This document shows positions 29,095-38,653 of a stretch of 64,000 bases of DNA, piece by piece. Made by a program: the position numbers and the translations under genes. Origin of the DNA: Streptomyces sp. WAC08241 (lineage in GTDB: Bacteria; Actinomycetota; Actinomycetes; Streptomycetales; Streptomycetaceae). Position 1 is the stretch's first letter; each line of letters begins with the position of its first letter. The stretch covers positions 2,728,001 through 2,792,000 of the forward strand of contig CP042279.1 in the NCBI GenBank assembly GCA_007858575.1. The letters run 5' to 3'. The notes under the pieces are model-generated. The model was not told where the DNA came from. It saw only the letters and a program-made list of their open reading frames with translations, and did not search any database.

Positions 29095-30025
29095 CACCCC
29101 GCCCGGCCGAGGCGCACCGTGTCGACGCCGCAGACCCGGCGGCTCATCAGGTTGAGGTGGCCCGAGAGCCGGCCGTTGACCTCGATGACGCGCGGGCCGT
29201 CGGCCGTGAGCTTCAGCTCGGTGTGGGTGATGCCGTAGCGCACTCCCAGCGCCTCCAGGGCGCGGGTGGTGAGGTCGGTGACCTCCTCCAGCACGTCGGC
29301 CGGCAGGTGCGAGGGCCAGAAACTGCCCAGCTCCCGGAACGGCGCGAGCAGCGGAACTTGCCGGTCACCGCCAGGTGCCGCACGCCCCGCGGCGTACAGA
29401 CGCTCTCCACGGACACGTAGTCGCCGTACGGCGCGCTCGGTACGCCTTCGAGGAGTTCCTCGACCGTGTACGCGGCCTCCGTGCCGTCCGGGAACAGCCG
29501 CGGCAGTAGTTCCGCCGCCTCGGCGGCGGTCGTGACGGCGTAGGTGTCGCGGCTGCCGCCGCCGCGCACCGGCTTGACGATGGCGGGCAGGCCCACGGCG
29601 TCGTACACCTCCGGCCACCCGTCGGGTGACCTCAGCGGGTGCGAACGGACCTTGTCGACCCCGGCGTCGCGCAGCACCCGGCGCTGGCGGATCTTGTCGG
29701 TGAGCGTCGCGGCCACCTCCGGGGTGTGGGACGGCAGGCCCAGCGCCTCGGCGAGCTCCGCGGTCTTGCGGACCATGCGTTCGCTGTACGTCACCACCGC
29801 GTCCGGGGCCAGGTCCCGCACGCGCGCGAGGTCGCCCTCGGCGGTGCCGGTGAGCGCCACGACGGCGCCGAAGTCCTCCAGGACGGGCCGCAGCCGTTCG
29901 GCGTGGCCGGTGGGCGGGACGAGGAACACGACGTCCCCGAGGTCCGCCAGGCCGACCCCGATCTCGCCCGCGGAGGCCGCGCCGTCGTCGTAGAGCACCG
30001 CCAGGGTGCGCCGCCGCCCGGTCAC
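29094..30025 (-). CDS. ATP-grasp ligase (amide or peptide bond forming)
   Basis: The GTG at 30025 overlaps the condensation-fragment stop. The protein has the ATP-grasp layout: preATP-grasp Rossmann region (LAVLYDDGAASAGEIGVGLA, VVFLVPPTGHAERL), TDKIRQRRVLRDAGV, ATP-binding LPAIVKPVRGGGSRDTYAV, then TVEELLEGV, GDYVSVESV and the metal-binding ELKLTADGPRVIEVNGRLSG. It most resembles carbamoyl-phosphate/carnosine-synthase-like amino-acid ligases. One shift near 29358 (a lost base after AVTGKFR) is bridged. Its neighbours suggest a small peptide or amide metabolite pathway. Confidence 0.85.
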
Positions 30026-30882
30026 GCCGCGCCTCCGGCGGCAGCCGTGAGCGCGGCCTCGAAGTGGCGGGCGTACTCGCGCACGCGCGCCTCGTCGAGC
30101 AGCGCGGGGTCGTAGGCGACCGAGACGCGGCTGCCGGCTCGGTGCCGTCGACCTCGAAGTCGACGCGGAAGGGGAAGCTCGGCTTGCCCTTCACCCACCA
30201 GTCGCGGGTGGGCAGGCCCCGGGTGCCGTCCAGGTCATGGTAGACGTGGAAGTTCATGAAGTTGAAGGTCACGTCGAAGGCCGGCCGGCCCAGGCGGTTC
30301 TCGATCCGCGCGAGCGGGAAGGCGCGGTGGGGCGCTCCGTCCCGCTCCGACGCGTGGGCCCTGCGGGCCAGTTCGGGAGGGGCGCGTCGAGGCCCGTCAG
30401 CCGCAGCGGCACCGTGTTGAGGTAGAGGCCGACCATCAGGTCGGCGCCCGGCCGCTCCGGGCGGGTGTTGACGACGACACCGGTCACCACGTCGTCGCGG
30501 CCCGTCCAGAGCGACAGGGCGCGCGCGTGGGCGGCGAGTGCCAGCGACTTGAGCGAGGTGCCGGTGTCGCGGGCGGTGGCGCGCATTCCGTCGAGCACCG
30601 GGCCGGGCACCGTGAATTCGACGCCGGCGACCGCGTTGGCCGCGCCGTGGAACTGGCCTCGGGAGAAGAGCAGCGGCTCGGCGTCGGCCTGCCGGTGCCA
30701 GAAGTCGGCGGCCTCGGTGGAGGCGAGCAGCTCGCGTTCGACGACGAGGAAGTCGTGCTCGCCGGTGGCGGGCGGCCGGGGCAGCTCGGCGTCCTCGCCC
30801 CGCAGCCCGGCGGCGGAGGCACAGCCGCAGTGAGCGCCGGCCCGCGCCCCGGACGCGGCCCGGTCCGCCGATCCGCGTTCAC
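30022..30882 (-). pseudogene. C-terminal half of an NRPS condensation domain (5' truncated)
   Basis: Only the second half of a condensation domain is present. Pieces across shifts are ELPRPPATGEHDFLVVEREL, ADFWHRQADAEPLLFSRGQF, TGTSLKSLALAAHARALSLW, DDVVTGVVVNTRPERPGAD, LMVGLYLNTVPLRLTG and the C-terminal FDVTFNFMNFHVYHD. The family's catalytic HHxxxDG lies in the N-terminal half, which is absent: the metallo-hydrolase gene ends 13 bases upstream of the first possible start (GTG 30882). Three or four shifts also occur. It is probably a remnant, unless the short form has a non-catalytic role. Confidence 0.7.
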
Positions 30883-30894
30883 CGCCTCACCGCC

Positions 30895-32090
30895 TCACCG
30901 CTCGCCGGCGAGGTCGAGGTCGTCGCCGCGCGGCTCGGGCGCGGCCCCGACGGGCCGGGGGCGGCGCCACGGGCGGGCGAGGGCCGGGAGATCCCGCGCC
31001 ACCACGGGTCCGAGGGCAGCTTCCCCGCCGGCTCGAACGGCTCGCCGGGGCGGGGAACGCCACTGCCTGACCGGCCTCCTCCGCCGCGTCCCCCGTCCAC
31101 TCCCCCGGCTCGGCCCACGGGTGCGGGGCCAGGTTGAAGGTGCCCCAGTGGATCGGCAGCAGCACGCCGTGCGGGCGCCCGCCCTGGAGGTCGAGGTGGG
31201 CGCGCAGGCCCTCGGCGGGGGTCATGTGGATGTCGGGCCAGAACTCCGCGTAGGCGCCGAGCTGGATCATGGTGGCGTCGAAGGGGCCGTGCTCCGCGCC
31301 GATGTCCCGGAAGCCGGAGAAGTAGCCGGTGTCGCCGCTGTGGAAGATCCGGTGCCCGGGCCCCTCGGCGACCCAGGAGGCCCAGAGGGTGTGCTGCTTG
31401 TTGCGCAGGCCGCGGCCGCAGAAGTGGCGGGCCGGGGTGGCCGTGAGGCGCAGGTCGCCGATCTCCGTGGACTCGTTCCAGTCCAGCTCCCGCAGCCGGG
31501 AGGCCGGTACGCCCCAGCGCTCCAGGTGCGCGCCGACGCCGAGCGGCACCGCGAAGAGGGTGTCGGTGGTGGCGAGCTCCTTGATCGTCGGCAGATCCAG
31601 GTGGTCGTAGTGGTCGTGGGAGATCACCACCACGTCGACCGGGCCGAGCGCGGCGAGCGGGGCGGGCACCGGGTGGAGCCGCTTGGGGCCCGCGAACGGG
31701 AACGGGGAGCAGCGGTCGCCCCAGACCGGGTCGAAGAGGACCCGGTGGCCGTCGATCTCCGCGAGGACGCTGGAGTGCCCCGTCCAGGTGAGGCGCAGGC
31801 CGGAGGCCGGGGACGGGCCAGGTCGGCCACGGTGGTGGGGTGGACGGGGATCGAACCGGCGGGGCCCTGCTCGCGCGCCCCTCCTTCTCGAAGTAGACCC
31901 TGGCGAACTCGACGGCGGAGCCGGACGGGCTCCGGCGCGCCTCCTCGGGGTTCTGGAAGATCCCGTTCCGGAAGTTCGGGGAACGGCGGATGCGGGCGAG
32001 GCGTTCGCCGGCGGGTTCCGCGCCGAAGGACTCGGGGCGCGGCACGCGCGGCCGGATCCGCGGTGAACGGTCTGGGCCTGTACCGGTCAC
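30895..32090 (-). CDS. Metallo-beta-lactamase-fold hydrolase (NAPE-PLD/UlaG-like)
   Basis: AGGAGG sits 4 bases before the GTG at 32090. An N-terminal region (RLARIRRSPNFRNGIFQNP, then EFARVYFEKEGRA) precedes the metal-dependent core: LTWTGHSSVLAEIDGHRVLF, DPVWGDRCSPF, the metal motif VVISHDHYDHLDL, ATPARHFCGRG, FHSGDTGYFSGF and LPIHWGTFNLAPHPW. This matches the MBL subgroup that includes N-acyl-phosphatidylethanolamine phospholipase D and RomA-type outer proteins. Three single-base losses (about 31862, 31045 and 30985) are bridged to a stop at 30895. It may share a transcript with the downstream condensation/ATP-grasp genes. Confidence 0.85.
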
Positions 32091-32313
32091 AGGACCTCCT
32101 GATCTCTGGGGGTCATTCCATTATGGGCGGCCCGCGAGCGGAGGAACGGGGCGGTGGGGCGGGGCGGTGGGACCGGGCGGCGCCGGACCCCAGCCCCGGC
32201 GGGGAGCGGCGGAGGCACGACCGGCGGCGGCGGTCGCGGAGGGTGCGGGGACGCGTACGCACCGGAGCCTTTATTGATCATGCTCTTGTCATGTGCTGTG
32301 TAGGCTGCCGGGC

Positions 32314-32944
32314 GTGACGAGAGTGCGGTTGAGCGTGGCCGAGCGGCGGGAGGAGCTGCTGCGGGCCGCGGTGGAGCAGATCGAGGCGCGCGGGGTCGCG
32401 GCCGTGCGGATCGCCGACGTGGCCTCAGCGCTCGGCGTGAGCAACGCACTCGTGCTCTACCACTTCGCTTCCAAGGAACAGTTGGTCGCGGCCGCCTTCG
32501 CGCACGCCGCCGAGGCCGACCTCGCCCATCTGCGGCGGTTGCTCGGCCGGCGCACCACGGCGGTGCGGCGGCTGCGGGCGGCGGTCCGCTGGTACGCCCC
32601 GACCGGGCAGGCCAAGGGCTGGCGGCTGTGGATCGAGGGCTGGGCCGCGTCGCTGCGCGACCCGGAGCTGCGCCGGGTCGCCGCCTCCCTCGACCAGGAG
32701 TGGAAGGCGGCGCTGACCCGGGTGATCGCGGAGGGCGCCGCGGCCGGGGAGTTCCCCTGCCCGGACCCGGCCGAGGCGGCCTGGCGGCTCACCGCCCTCC
32801 TCGACGGCCTCGCCGTCCAGACCACCGCCTACGCCGGTTCCCTCTCCCGCACCGCGATGCTCCGCTGGCCGACGCCGCCCTCGCCCGGGAACTGGGCCTC
32901 CCGGACGGGGAGCGGGCCGGAGAAGGACCGGACCCGGATCCTGA
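32314..32944 (+). CDS. TetR/AcrR-family transcriptional regulator
   Basis: The GTG at 32314 gives a standard N-terminal helix-turn-helix: RLSVAERREELLRAAVEQIE, VRIADVASALGVSNALVLYH and FASKEQLVAAAF. The ligand domain follows (GWRLWIEGWAASLRDPELRR, CPDPAEAAWRLTALLDGLAV). A shift at about 32870 (TAMLRW to ADAALARELGLPDGER) and probably a second near 32910 lead to a stop inside the following hairpin. It is divergent from the metallo-hydrolase gene with about 220 bases between them, which it may regulate. Confidence 0.85.
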
Positions 32945-32959
32945 AGCGGATCCGGGTCC
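32930..32959. terminator. 12-bp perfect hairpin after the TetR gene
   Basis: ggacccggatcc (32930-32941) and ggatccgggtcc (32948-32959) are perfect inverted copies around a tgaagc loop that contains the inferred TetR stop. A run of GGATCC/GGGTCC-like repeats continues to about 33015 before the convergent SIMPL gene ends at 33071. Confidence 0.7.
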
Positions 32960-33070
32960 GGGCCCTAAAGCGGGTCCGGGTCCGGGCCCCGGATCCGGAT
33001 CCGGATCCGGGCAGGACGAGCGGCCCGCGGGGCCTGGTCCGCCGGAACGGTCCGGCGGGGCCCCGGCCCG

Positions 33071-33851
33071 TCAGAGCAGTTCGAAGACCGCCGAGACGGT
33101 GACCTGCTCCTCGATCTCGCCGGGGGCCAGCGGGACGCCCGGCTCCTCGGCGGCGAGGGCGGGAGCGGCCCCGCCGGGGCCGGGGCGCACGGACTCGCCC
33201 TCGCTCAGCGAGACGAGGCGGCCGAGCCGGTGGCCGCTGAGCCGGGCGTGCTGCTCCGCCTTGTCGTACGCGTCCCGGAAGGCGGCCTCCCGCGCCTTGG
33301 CCCGCAGCGCCGACGGGTCGGCCACGTCGAACACGACGCCGTTGATCCGGCCCGCGTCCCGGGTGGACTCGTTGACCGCGCCGACGACCTGCCCGGTCCT
33401 GTCGATGTCCCGGACCTTCACGGAGAAGGCCTGACCGGCCTGGTAGCCGGTGACCCGGCTCTCCCCCTCGGCGCTCTGGGTGTAGACCGGGGCCAGCGAG
33501 AGGCTGTCGGTACGGATGTCCCGCTCGGCGATCCCCTGCTGGTGGAGCACCACGAGCAGGGCCTCGGCCGCGGTCTTCTGCGCCGCCATCGCCTCCTTCG
33601 CCGTCGCCCGGCTCGCCTCGACGCCGATGGACAGGATCGCCAGGTCGGGCGCGGCGGACGCGCGTCCGTGCCCGGCGACGGTGACCGTGGCGGGCTCGGC
33701 CTCCCGGACGGCGGTAGGGCGGGCCGCCCGCCGGGCGCGGCGGCCAGGGCGGGGCGGTGGCGCCGACGAGGAGGCCGCCGAGCACGGCGGTGGCGGCGAG
33801 GAGGCGGGTGGTGCGGGCGGCGCGGGCGGCGCGTGGCCGGCGGGTCGTCAC
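33071..33851 (-). CDS. SIMPL-domain (DUF541) exported protein
   Basis: The GTG at 33851 follows GAAGGGA. A signal peptide (TTRLLAATAVLGGLLVGATA) precedes the SIMPL domain: VTVAGHGRASAAPDLAILSI, GVEASRATAKEAMAAQKTAA, then GIAERDIRTDSLSLAPVYTQ, VTGYQAGQAFSVKVRDID and NGVVFDVADPSALRAKAREA, ending VTVSAVFELL. SIMPL proteins (periplasmic YggE in E. coli) protect against oxidative stress by an unclear mechanism. Frameshifts between 33760 and 33690 join the signal to the domain. It is an isolated gene. Confidence 0.83.
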
Positions 33852-33994
33852 AGGCGGTCCCTTCGGGTGTGGGTGCCGGGGCTCCGGCGGGCACATCCCA
33901 GCACCCGGCGCCGCCGCGCCCCGTGCGCCACTCCTGACCGGCGTCCCCGTACCCCTGTCCGTACCAGCCGGGTACCGCCACCGGGGCATCCGGC

Positions 33995-35009
33995 TCAGGT
34001 CTGGACGAGCGGCTCGTACGCCTCCGGGCGGAGGCCGAAGGTCCAGGCGACGCCCTCCCGCGCGGTCCGGGTGGCGGGCGGCACCCGCAGCCAGTACGTG
34101 CGGTGGGTGCCGTCCGGTTCGGGCGTGGAGTTGACGACCTCGACCATCACCACGTCCTCGTCGTCGGCCAGGCCGATCCGCCACAGCACGCCCGTCTCGT
34201 CGCGGTGCTCGTGCCGGGCCCCGGAGGTGGTGAGGTAGCGGTCGTAGCCGTAGTGCTCCAGCATCACGCGCCGCAGTTCGGCGTTGCCCTCCTCCCGGAT
34301 CCGCTCGGGGGTGAGGACCGGGAGGCCGGCCAGGAAGGCGGCGGAGACCGTCATGCCCCGCCAGGCGTGGAGGGCGAACCCGTCGGGGTAGGCGAGCGCG
34401 GGCCCGTCGCCCCGGTCGAGGCGCCCCGCCTCGTCGCGGTGGAGTGCGACGGGCCGCTCGCAGACCACGGCGACGTTCTCGTACGGCCACCACCAGCCCG
34501 CGTGCGCGGCGACGGCGGCGAGTCCGGCGAGGCGCTCGCCGTGCCCGTCGAAGGCGGCGAGCCAGGCGGCGTCGTGCTGGCCGAGGACGGCGTCGAGCAG
34601 GACGAGACGGACGTCGCCCGGCCCCCGCCCGCCGTCCGTTCCTCGTGGGCCTGCGTCACCGCGGCCCGTATCCGGTCGGCCAGGGCCCGGTTGAGGTCCC
34701 AGAGCACCGCCCCGTCGTCTGCCAGTGCGCCGCCCAGCCCGCCGGGCCGAGCGCGTCGTGGAGGCGGCGGCGCTCCTCGGCCCACGGCCGGGTGCGCACC
34801 TCCTCCCGCACCGACCGGCCCCGGTCGGCCAGGCCGTCCAGGAGCGCGACGGCGGCGAGCGGCGAGTCCGCCCAGAGGACGCGCCGCGGCTCGGTGAGGC
34901 CCGCCGTGCGGTAGGCGAGCCGGACGCCGGCCTCGGCGGCGGCGCGGTCGGCGGGCCCGGTGGCCGCGGCGACGGCCCGCCACTTGTCCTGTGCGGTGGT
35001 GCGGTTCAT
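33995..35009 (-). CDS. DUF6745-type protein of unknown function
   Basis: From an ATG at 35009 it begins MNRTTAQDKWRAVAAATG and runs through VRLAYRTAGLTEPRRVLW, AVLWDLNRALADRIRAAVT and NVAVVCERPVALHRDEAGRL, then DGPALAYPDGFALHAWRG. Further on come LRRVMLEHYGYDRYL, TGVLWRIGLADDEDVVMVEV and TPEPDGTHRTYWLRVPP, ending RPEAYEPLVQT. This is a conserved actinobacterial protein (DUF6745) often paired with leucine-rich or small partner genes. No function is known. Three shifts (about 34715, 34640 and 34500) are bridged. It is followed in the same direction after 50 bases by the small gene ending at 35060, which lies upstream of it. Confidence 0.72.
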
Positions 35010-35059
35010 GTCTCGGTGTCCCCGGGTTCCTCGGGTCGGTCGGTCGATGTGCGGGTGCG

Positions 35060-35384
35060 TCAGTCCGCGACGATCCGGTGGGCGCCGGGCACGTACTCCC
35101 GCTGGCGGACCACCCGGTACCAGCCCTTCGGCAGCGGTATCGGGGCGTGCTCCTCGTGCACCACCCGGCCGCCCTCGGGCAGTTCGAGCAGGAAGGGCCG
35201 TAGGGCCCCGGCTCCCGCACGAGCCGGCCGGGGCCGGGGACCGCGTGGGCGTGTCCGGTGACCTCGCCGAGGGCGAGGACGAGGCGGCCCCGGGCGTCCT
35301 CGGCTCCCCCGCCGCCGTCCTGGCGCGCTCCGGAACGGCCGTCTCGTCGACGGACACGATCAGCACGTCTCCCTGCCGGTACAT
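35060..35384 (-). CDS. Conserved small protein upstream of the DUF6745 gene
   Basis: The ATG at 35384 follows GGGGAGGGGAG. Across two shifts the protein (about 108 aa) reads MYRQGDVLIVSVDETAVPE, DARGRLVLALGEVTGHAHAV, LLELPEGGRVVHEEHAPIP and LPKGWYRVVRQREYVPGAHR, then IVAD. It is a compact beta-rich protein with a conserved GHAH and HEEHAPI core containing several His and Glu, which could bind metal. It probably forms an operon with the DUF6745 gene. The function is unknown. Confidence 0.7.
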
Positions 35385-35460
35385 GGCTCTCCCCTCCCCG
35401 TCCGGCACGGTCGTCCGAACACGAGAACGACGCTAGAGGCCGGCACTGACAATCGCCCCC

Positions 35461-35529
35461 GGGGCCCGCGCGGCATCCGATCCGGGGCCCGCGCGGCATC
35501 CGGTCCGGGGCCCGCGCGACACCCGGTCC
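35461..35529. repeat. Three tandem copies of a 23-bp GC-rich unit
   Basis: The unit ggggcccgcgcggcatccgatcc is repeated at 35461, 35484 and 35507 with one to three changes. Degenerate fourth and fifth copies (ggcacccggcgc) run to about 35570. It lies between the divergent DUF6745 pair and the STM4015-type gene. It is 118 bases from the STM4015-type start, so it may affect that promoter. Confidence 0.75.
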
Positions 35530-35646
35530 GGGCCGCTCGGCACCCGGCGCGAGCCGGTACGGCACCCGGCGCTGCGCACTGTCGGTGCCGCTTGGTAGAA
35601 CTCAGGGGTTCAGCGACCCACGCCGTCCGTCCTCTGGAGCACCCTC

Positions 35647-36604
35647 ATGACCATCGGCCACCACCTGCAGGAGTTCCACGGCCTTCCCGTCTTCGAGTTC
35701 CCGGACGCCGCCGCGACGGTCGAACTGCCCGACGCGGCCGGGGTCGCCTGGCGGATCTCCGCGCCGACGTACTCCGACCCCGGGGACGAGCACTGGGGCC
35801 CGCGCTTCGAGCGGTTCCTGAAGGCGGTCGACGCCCCGCGGGTGCGCGCGCTCGTCGTCGGCGGCTGGGACGAGCCGTACGAGACCTCGTCCGCCGACGT
35901 CGTCACCGCCCTGATGGGCGCCAACGACCGGCTCACCGGCCTGGAGGCGGTCTTCCTCGGCGACATGACCTTCGAGGACTGCGAAATCTCCTGGATCGTC
36001 CAGTCCGACGTGACGCCGCTGCTCGCCGCCTATCCGACGCTGCGCGAGCTGGGGTGCGCGGCGGCACGGACCTCGCCTTCCCGCCGGTCCGGCACACCGC
36101 CCTGGAGACCCTGGTGGTGGAGACGGGCGGTCTCGGCGCCGAGGTCGTGCGCGGGATCGTCGGCAGCGACCTGCCCGCCCTGGAGAACCTGGAACTCTGG
36201 CTCGGCACCGACGAGTACGGCGGCGACAGCACCCCGAGGACCTGGCCCCGCTGCTCGCCGGCACGTCCTTCCCCGCCCTGCGCCACCTGGGCCTGCGCAA
36301 CAGCGTGATCGAGGACGCGGTCGCCGCCGCCGTGGCGGGCGCGCCCGTCGTCGCCCGGATCGAGCGGCTCGACCTGTCCATGGGCGTGCTCACCGACGAG
36401 GGCGCGACGGCCCTGCTCGACGGGCAGCCCCTGACCCACCTGTCGCACCTCGACCTGTCGCACCACTACCTCTCGGAGCCGATGCGGGAGCGGGTGCGGG
36501 CCGCGCTCGTCCCGCACGGCGTGACCGTGGTCCTCGACGACGCGCAGGTGCCGGAGGAGTACGGCGACGGCGAGGTCCACCGGTACGTCGCGGTCGCCGA
36601 ATGA
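35647..36604 (+). CDS. STM4015-family leucine-rich-repeat-like protein
   Basis: This is the first gene of the STM4011-STM4015 set. The ATG at 35647 begins MTIGHHLQEFHGLPVFEF. The middle reads VRALVVGGWDEPYETSSADV and AVFLGDMTFEDCEISWI. The C-terminal half is made of leucine-rich-like repeats (PALENLELWLGTDEYGG, ALRHLGLRNSVIEDAVAAAV, RIERLDLSMGVLTDEGATAL, HLSHLDLSHHYLSE). It is a probable protein-interaction scaffold. Two single-base losses (about 36053 and 36230) are bridged. The stop overlaps the next start (ATGA). The function of the whole set is unknown. Confidence 0.82.
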
Positions 36605-37775
36605 CCTCCGGCCCGCGCCCCGTGGTCGTCGGCGTTCCGGCGGGCCGCCGCGTCGCGTTCTTCCAGGACGCGCTGCGGTCCGCCGGGCTGCCCGGGGCGC
36701 GGGTCGTGTCCTGGCCGGACGTGCTGCGGGGCCGGGCGCGGTTCGCAGCGGGTGAGACCGTGCGCCTGGACTCGCCGGGCGAGGAGCCGGAGGCCGACCG
36801 GCTGCTGCGCGGGGTCGACGATCCGGCCCGGGTCGAGGGCACCGGCCGCTGGTACGCGCGGTTCACCGCCGCCGTGGCGGACCTCGCCCGGAGCGTGGGG
36901 GCGGCGGGCGCGGTCCTCGTCGACGACCCCGCCGAGCTCCCGGTCCTGTTCGACAAGCGGCTGACCCACGGTCGGCTGCGGGCGGCCGGCGTGCCGGTGC
37001 CCGAGTCGCCGACCTCCGGCGCCGCCGCGCCGGCCGTGCGCGGCTGGGCGGACGTGCGGGCGGTGACGGCCGGGGCGGGGATGCGCCGGGTGTTCGTGAA
37101 GCTCGCGCACGGCTCCTCCGCCTCGGGGGTCCTCGCGGTGGAGACGAACGGCGCGGGCCGGGTCCAGGCCACCACCTCGGTGGAGCGCGGGCCGGACGGA
37201 CGGCTCTTCAACTCCCTGCGGGTACGGCGCTACACGAGCGAGCGGGAGGTCGGCGCGATCGTGGACGCCCTGGCCCCCGACGGCCTGCACGTCGAGCGGT
37301 GGCTGCCGAAGGCGACCCAGGACGGGCGGGCCGCCGACCTGCGGGTGGTGGTGGTCGACGGGCGGGCCACCCACGCGGTGCTCCGCACCAGCCGCTCCCC
37401 CCGACCAATCTGCACCTGGGCGGGGCCCGGGGCGACCTGGACGCGGCCCGGGCCGCGATCGCCGCCGCCGGCGGACGCTGGGCGGACGCGCTCGGGATGT
37501 GCGAGCGGGCCGCCGCCGCGTTCCCCGGGACCCGGTGCGTGGGCGTCGACCTGCTGCCCGCCTCGGGATGGCGGCGCTTCGCCGTGGGCGAGGTCAACGC
37601 CTTCGGCGACCTGCTGCCCCGGCTCACGGGCCTGCCCGGCGGCGGGGCCGAGGGCCTCGACACCTACGCGGCCCAGGTGGCCGCACTGTTCCCCCGTACA
37701 CCTTGCGACGCAAGCCCCACCAGCACCACGAGCACTACAAGCACCGCCCGCACCACAGGAACGAGCACCGCGTGA
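36601..37775 (+). CDS. STM4014-family ATP-grasp-like protein
   Basis: The ATG at 36601 overlaps the preceding stop. The protein begins PRPVVVGVPAGRRVAFFQDA. The ATP-grasp-like features are LFDKRLTHGRLRAAGVPVPE, GMRRVFVKLAHGSSASGVLA and VERWLPKATQDGRAADLRVV, followed by the second part CVGVDLLPASGWRRFAVGEV and NAFGDLLPRL. This matches the STM4014 family, predicted peptide or amide ligases of unknown substrate. Shifts occur at about 37400 and near the end; the start of the next gene (GTGA) fixes the stop at 37775. The tail includes a Ser/Thr-rich stretch. Confidence 0.82.
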
Positions 37776-38653
37776 ACCAGCCCGACATGAACGCGATCGT
37801 CGGCAGCCACGACCTGCTCCTGGTCACCCTCGACACGCTCCGGTACGACGTGGCTGCCGAGCTGGCGGCCGCGGGCCGCATCCCGAACCTGGCCCGGCAC
37901 CTGCCCGGCGGCGTCTGGGAGCGGCGGCACGCGCCGGGGAGCTTCACCTACGCCTCCCACCAGGCGATCTTCGCCGGCTTCCTGCCGACCCCCGCCGCGC
38001 AGGGGCCCCATCCCCGGCTGTTCGCGGCCCGGTTCGCGGGGAGCGAGTCGACCGCCGAGGGCACCTGGGTCCACGACACCCCCGACTTCGTCTCCGGCCT
38101 CGCCGCCGAGGGCTACCGGACGGTCTGCGTCGGCGGGGTCGGCTTCTTCGACAAGCGGCCGCCGCTCGGCTCCGTGCTCCCCGGGCTGTTCCGGGAGAGC
38201 CACTGGGAGCCCTCCTTCGGCGTCGCGTCCCCGACCTCGTTCGCGTCCCAGGTCGAGCGCGCCGAGGAGGTCGTGGCCGGACTTCCCCACGAGGAGCGGC
38301 TCTTCCTCTTCGTCAACGTGTCGGCGCTGCACCAGCCCAACTGGTTCCACCTGCCGGGGGCGACCCGCGAGGCGGGCGACTCCCGGGAGACGCACGCGGC
38401 GGCCCTGGAGTACGTCGACCGGCACATCGGACGCCTCTTCGCCGCGATGGGCTCCCGGCGCCCCTGTTTCGCGATCGTCTGCTCCGACCACGGCACGGCG
38501 TACGGGGAGGACGGCTTCACCGGTCACCGGCTCGGCCACGAGGTCGTGTGGACGGTGCCGTACGCGCAGTTCGTCCTGCCGGGCCCCGACGGACCCACCG
38601 GACCCACCGGACCCGACGGACCTGCCGGACCCGCCGAGGAGGCCGCCGCGTGA
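37772..38653 (+). CDS. STM4013/SEN3800-family alkaline-phosphatase-fold hydrolase
   Basis: This gene is intact. The GTG at 37772 overlaps the preceding stop. The sulfatase/phosphatase-like fold starts LLLVTLDTLRYDVAAELAA, with the metal site and nucleophile Thr in DTLRYD, then SFTYASHQAIFAGFLP, FVNVSALHQPNWF and the second metal site VCSDHGTAYGEDGFTGHRL. The C-terminus carries a short collagen-like GPTGPTGPDGPAGPA run. Family STM4013/SEN3800 is annotated only as a hydrolase. It sits between the ATP-grasp and radical-SAM genes of the set. Confidence 0.88.
   Translation: MNQPDMNAIVGSHDLLLVTLDTLRYDVAAELAAAGRIPNLARHLPGGVWERRHAPGSFTYASHQAIFAGFLPTPAAQGPHPRLFAARFAGSESTAEGTWVHDTPDFVSGLAAEGYRTVCVGGVGFFDKRPPLGSVLPGLFRESHWEPSFGVASPTSFASQVERAEEVVAGLPHEERLFLFVNVSALHQPNWFHLPGATREAGDSRETHAAALEYVDRHIGRLFAAMGSRRPCFAIVCSDHGTAYGEDGFTGHRLGHEVVWTVPYAQFVLPGPDGPTGPTGPDGPAGPAEEAAA

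Noticed and set aside
38580..38640. Tandem gacccaccg-type repeat as a mobile or regulatory repeat
   Set aside because: It encodes the short collagen-like GPTGPTGPDGP tail of the STM4013-like protein in frame.
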